Source of the DNA: Luteibacter aegosomaticola
GTDB taxonomy: Bacteria > Pseudomonadota > Gammaproteobacteria > Xanthomonadales > Rhodanobacteraceae
Length of the DNA stretch: 64,000 nucleotides
NCBI RefSeq assembly: GCF_023078475.1
Contig: NZ_CP095741.1
Span: forward strand, 2,728,001-2,792,000
Reading direction: 5' to 3'
Shown piece by piece: positions 63,483 to 64,000 of the stretch. Below the pieces are notes generated by a model that had not been told where the DNA came from, ran no database searches, and was given only the letters and a program-made list of their open reading frames with translations. Every line of letters starts with the position of its first letter. Within the stretch, counting starts at the first letter, position 1. Made by a program: the position numbers and the translations under genes.

Positions 63483-64000
63483 GACCACTCCGCGACTGCA
63501 CGGCCACCTCGTTGCCCTGGGACAGCAGCTCGCCCGGGACCCATCGCACATCGTCGCCCGGCTCAATGAACGGCTTGAGGCGACCGAGCCGGGCTATGCT
63601 GCGCTACCCGCACACGTCAAGCAGGATGTGCGCGAATTCATGCATTTCTCGGCCCACGTCTGGTTTCGAACCGTCCTCGACGGATTGCCTCCGACCGACT
63701 CGGACTGGGCCACGGTTGACGCTTGCGCGAGGCGGCGTGTTCACCAGGGCGTGAGCCTCGGGGCGGTCCTTCATGCCTGCAGGCTCGGGTCCCGCGAGCT
63801 TTGGGTCGAATTGCTCAACACGGCCGACCAGCCGTCAGAGCGCAATGCACTGCTGGACGCCTTTTCCGTCTATCTGCTCGATTATTTCGACGACCTCGCC
63901 CAACGCATTGCATCAGCCTTTCTCGACGAGCAGTTCCAGCGTGCACGATGGCGGGACGCGTTGCGCCATCAGTTGCTCAACGTCATCCTGAGCTTTCCTG
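63481..64000 (+). CDS. PucR/CdaR-type regulator, cut by the window's right edge
   Basis: From ATG 63481 (or ATG 63472) an open frame of about 173 codons runs off the right end. It aligns with the N-terminal half of the neighbour on the opposite strand: HVWFRTVLDGLPPTDSDWAT, HQGVSLGAVLHACRLGSREL, VYLLDYFDDLAQRIASAFLDEQ. The two are diverged paralogues. Their start codons nearly coincide, so at least one true start must lie elsewhere. The C-terminal DNA-binding domain would be outside the window. Confidence 0.75.
   Translation, partial: MTTPRLHGHLVALGQQLARDPSHIVARLNERLEATEPGYAALPAHVKQDVREFMHFSAHVWFRTVLDGLPPTDSDWATVDACARRRVHQGVSLGAVLHACRLGSRELWVELLNTADQPSERNALLDAFSVYLLDYFDDLAQRIASAFLDEQFQRARWRDALRHQLLNVILSFP

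Overview
The window is high-GC DNA with dense genes on both strands. Gene content and protein style (Reg_prop-type and jelly-roll/7TM sensor kinases, NarL-type regulators, a cytochrome b561/ECF sigma/anti-sigma operon, a FAD-SLDH/GMC/cytochrome c dehydrogenase, a stand-alone MASE1 protein, DUF6496) suggest a gammaproteobacterium of the Xanthomonadales, probably Rhodanobacteraceae (Luteibacter/Dyella-like). No rRNA, complete tRNA, CRISPR array, transposase or integrase was seen, so the placement is an inference from gene content only.

Region A (1-36 kb) looks like ordinary chromosome. In order: a divergent two-component pair (kinase cut by the left edge, regulator at 3.1 kb); an AraC regulator and a small helix-turn-helix protein; an ECF sigma/anti-sigma/cytochrome b561 operon; a membrane-anchored coiled-coil protein; a complete sulfate ABC transporter operon (sbp-cysT-cysW-cysA); a three-subunit periplasmic sugar/polyol dehydrogenase with its LacI regulator; a lipoprotein hydrolase; a divergent SDR/LysR pair; a chemoreceptor with a flagellar-type promoter; a MASE1 membrane protein; a frameshifted coiled-coil gene; a second two-component pair; an Ig-repeat autotransporter; a secreted VOC-SnoaL protein with a small monooxygenase and an AraC regulator; and a 2OG-Fe(II) oxygenase.

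Region B (36-44 kb) mixes small hypothetical genes (an Imm32-like protein, a membrane-anchored acyl-carrier-like protein, a membrane protein with an 11-C tract) with a sensor receptor lacking an output domain, a DJ-1/AraC regulator paired with a DJ-1 lipoprotein, and an operon with an M50-like membrane protease.

Region C (44-61 kb) is accessory. It holds many short genes on both strands, several apparently orphan immunity-like or duplicated proteins, truncated copies, a run of small secreted or lipoproteins including an LprI-type protein, and a strongly structured RNA-like element at 50.15-50.24 kb. It ends in the best candidate for a new system: a 1013-residue calcineurin-like phosphoesterase fused to a STAND-type NTPase, with a class III cyclase-like protein upstream on the same strand. 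A short tRNA-Ser 3'-end-like sequence at 60.8 kb may mark the old integration boundary. Region D (61-64 kb) returns to chromosomal style with a PPC/DUF296 protein and two head-to-head paralogous PucR/CdaR-type regulators, the last cut by the right edge.
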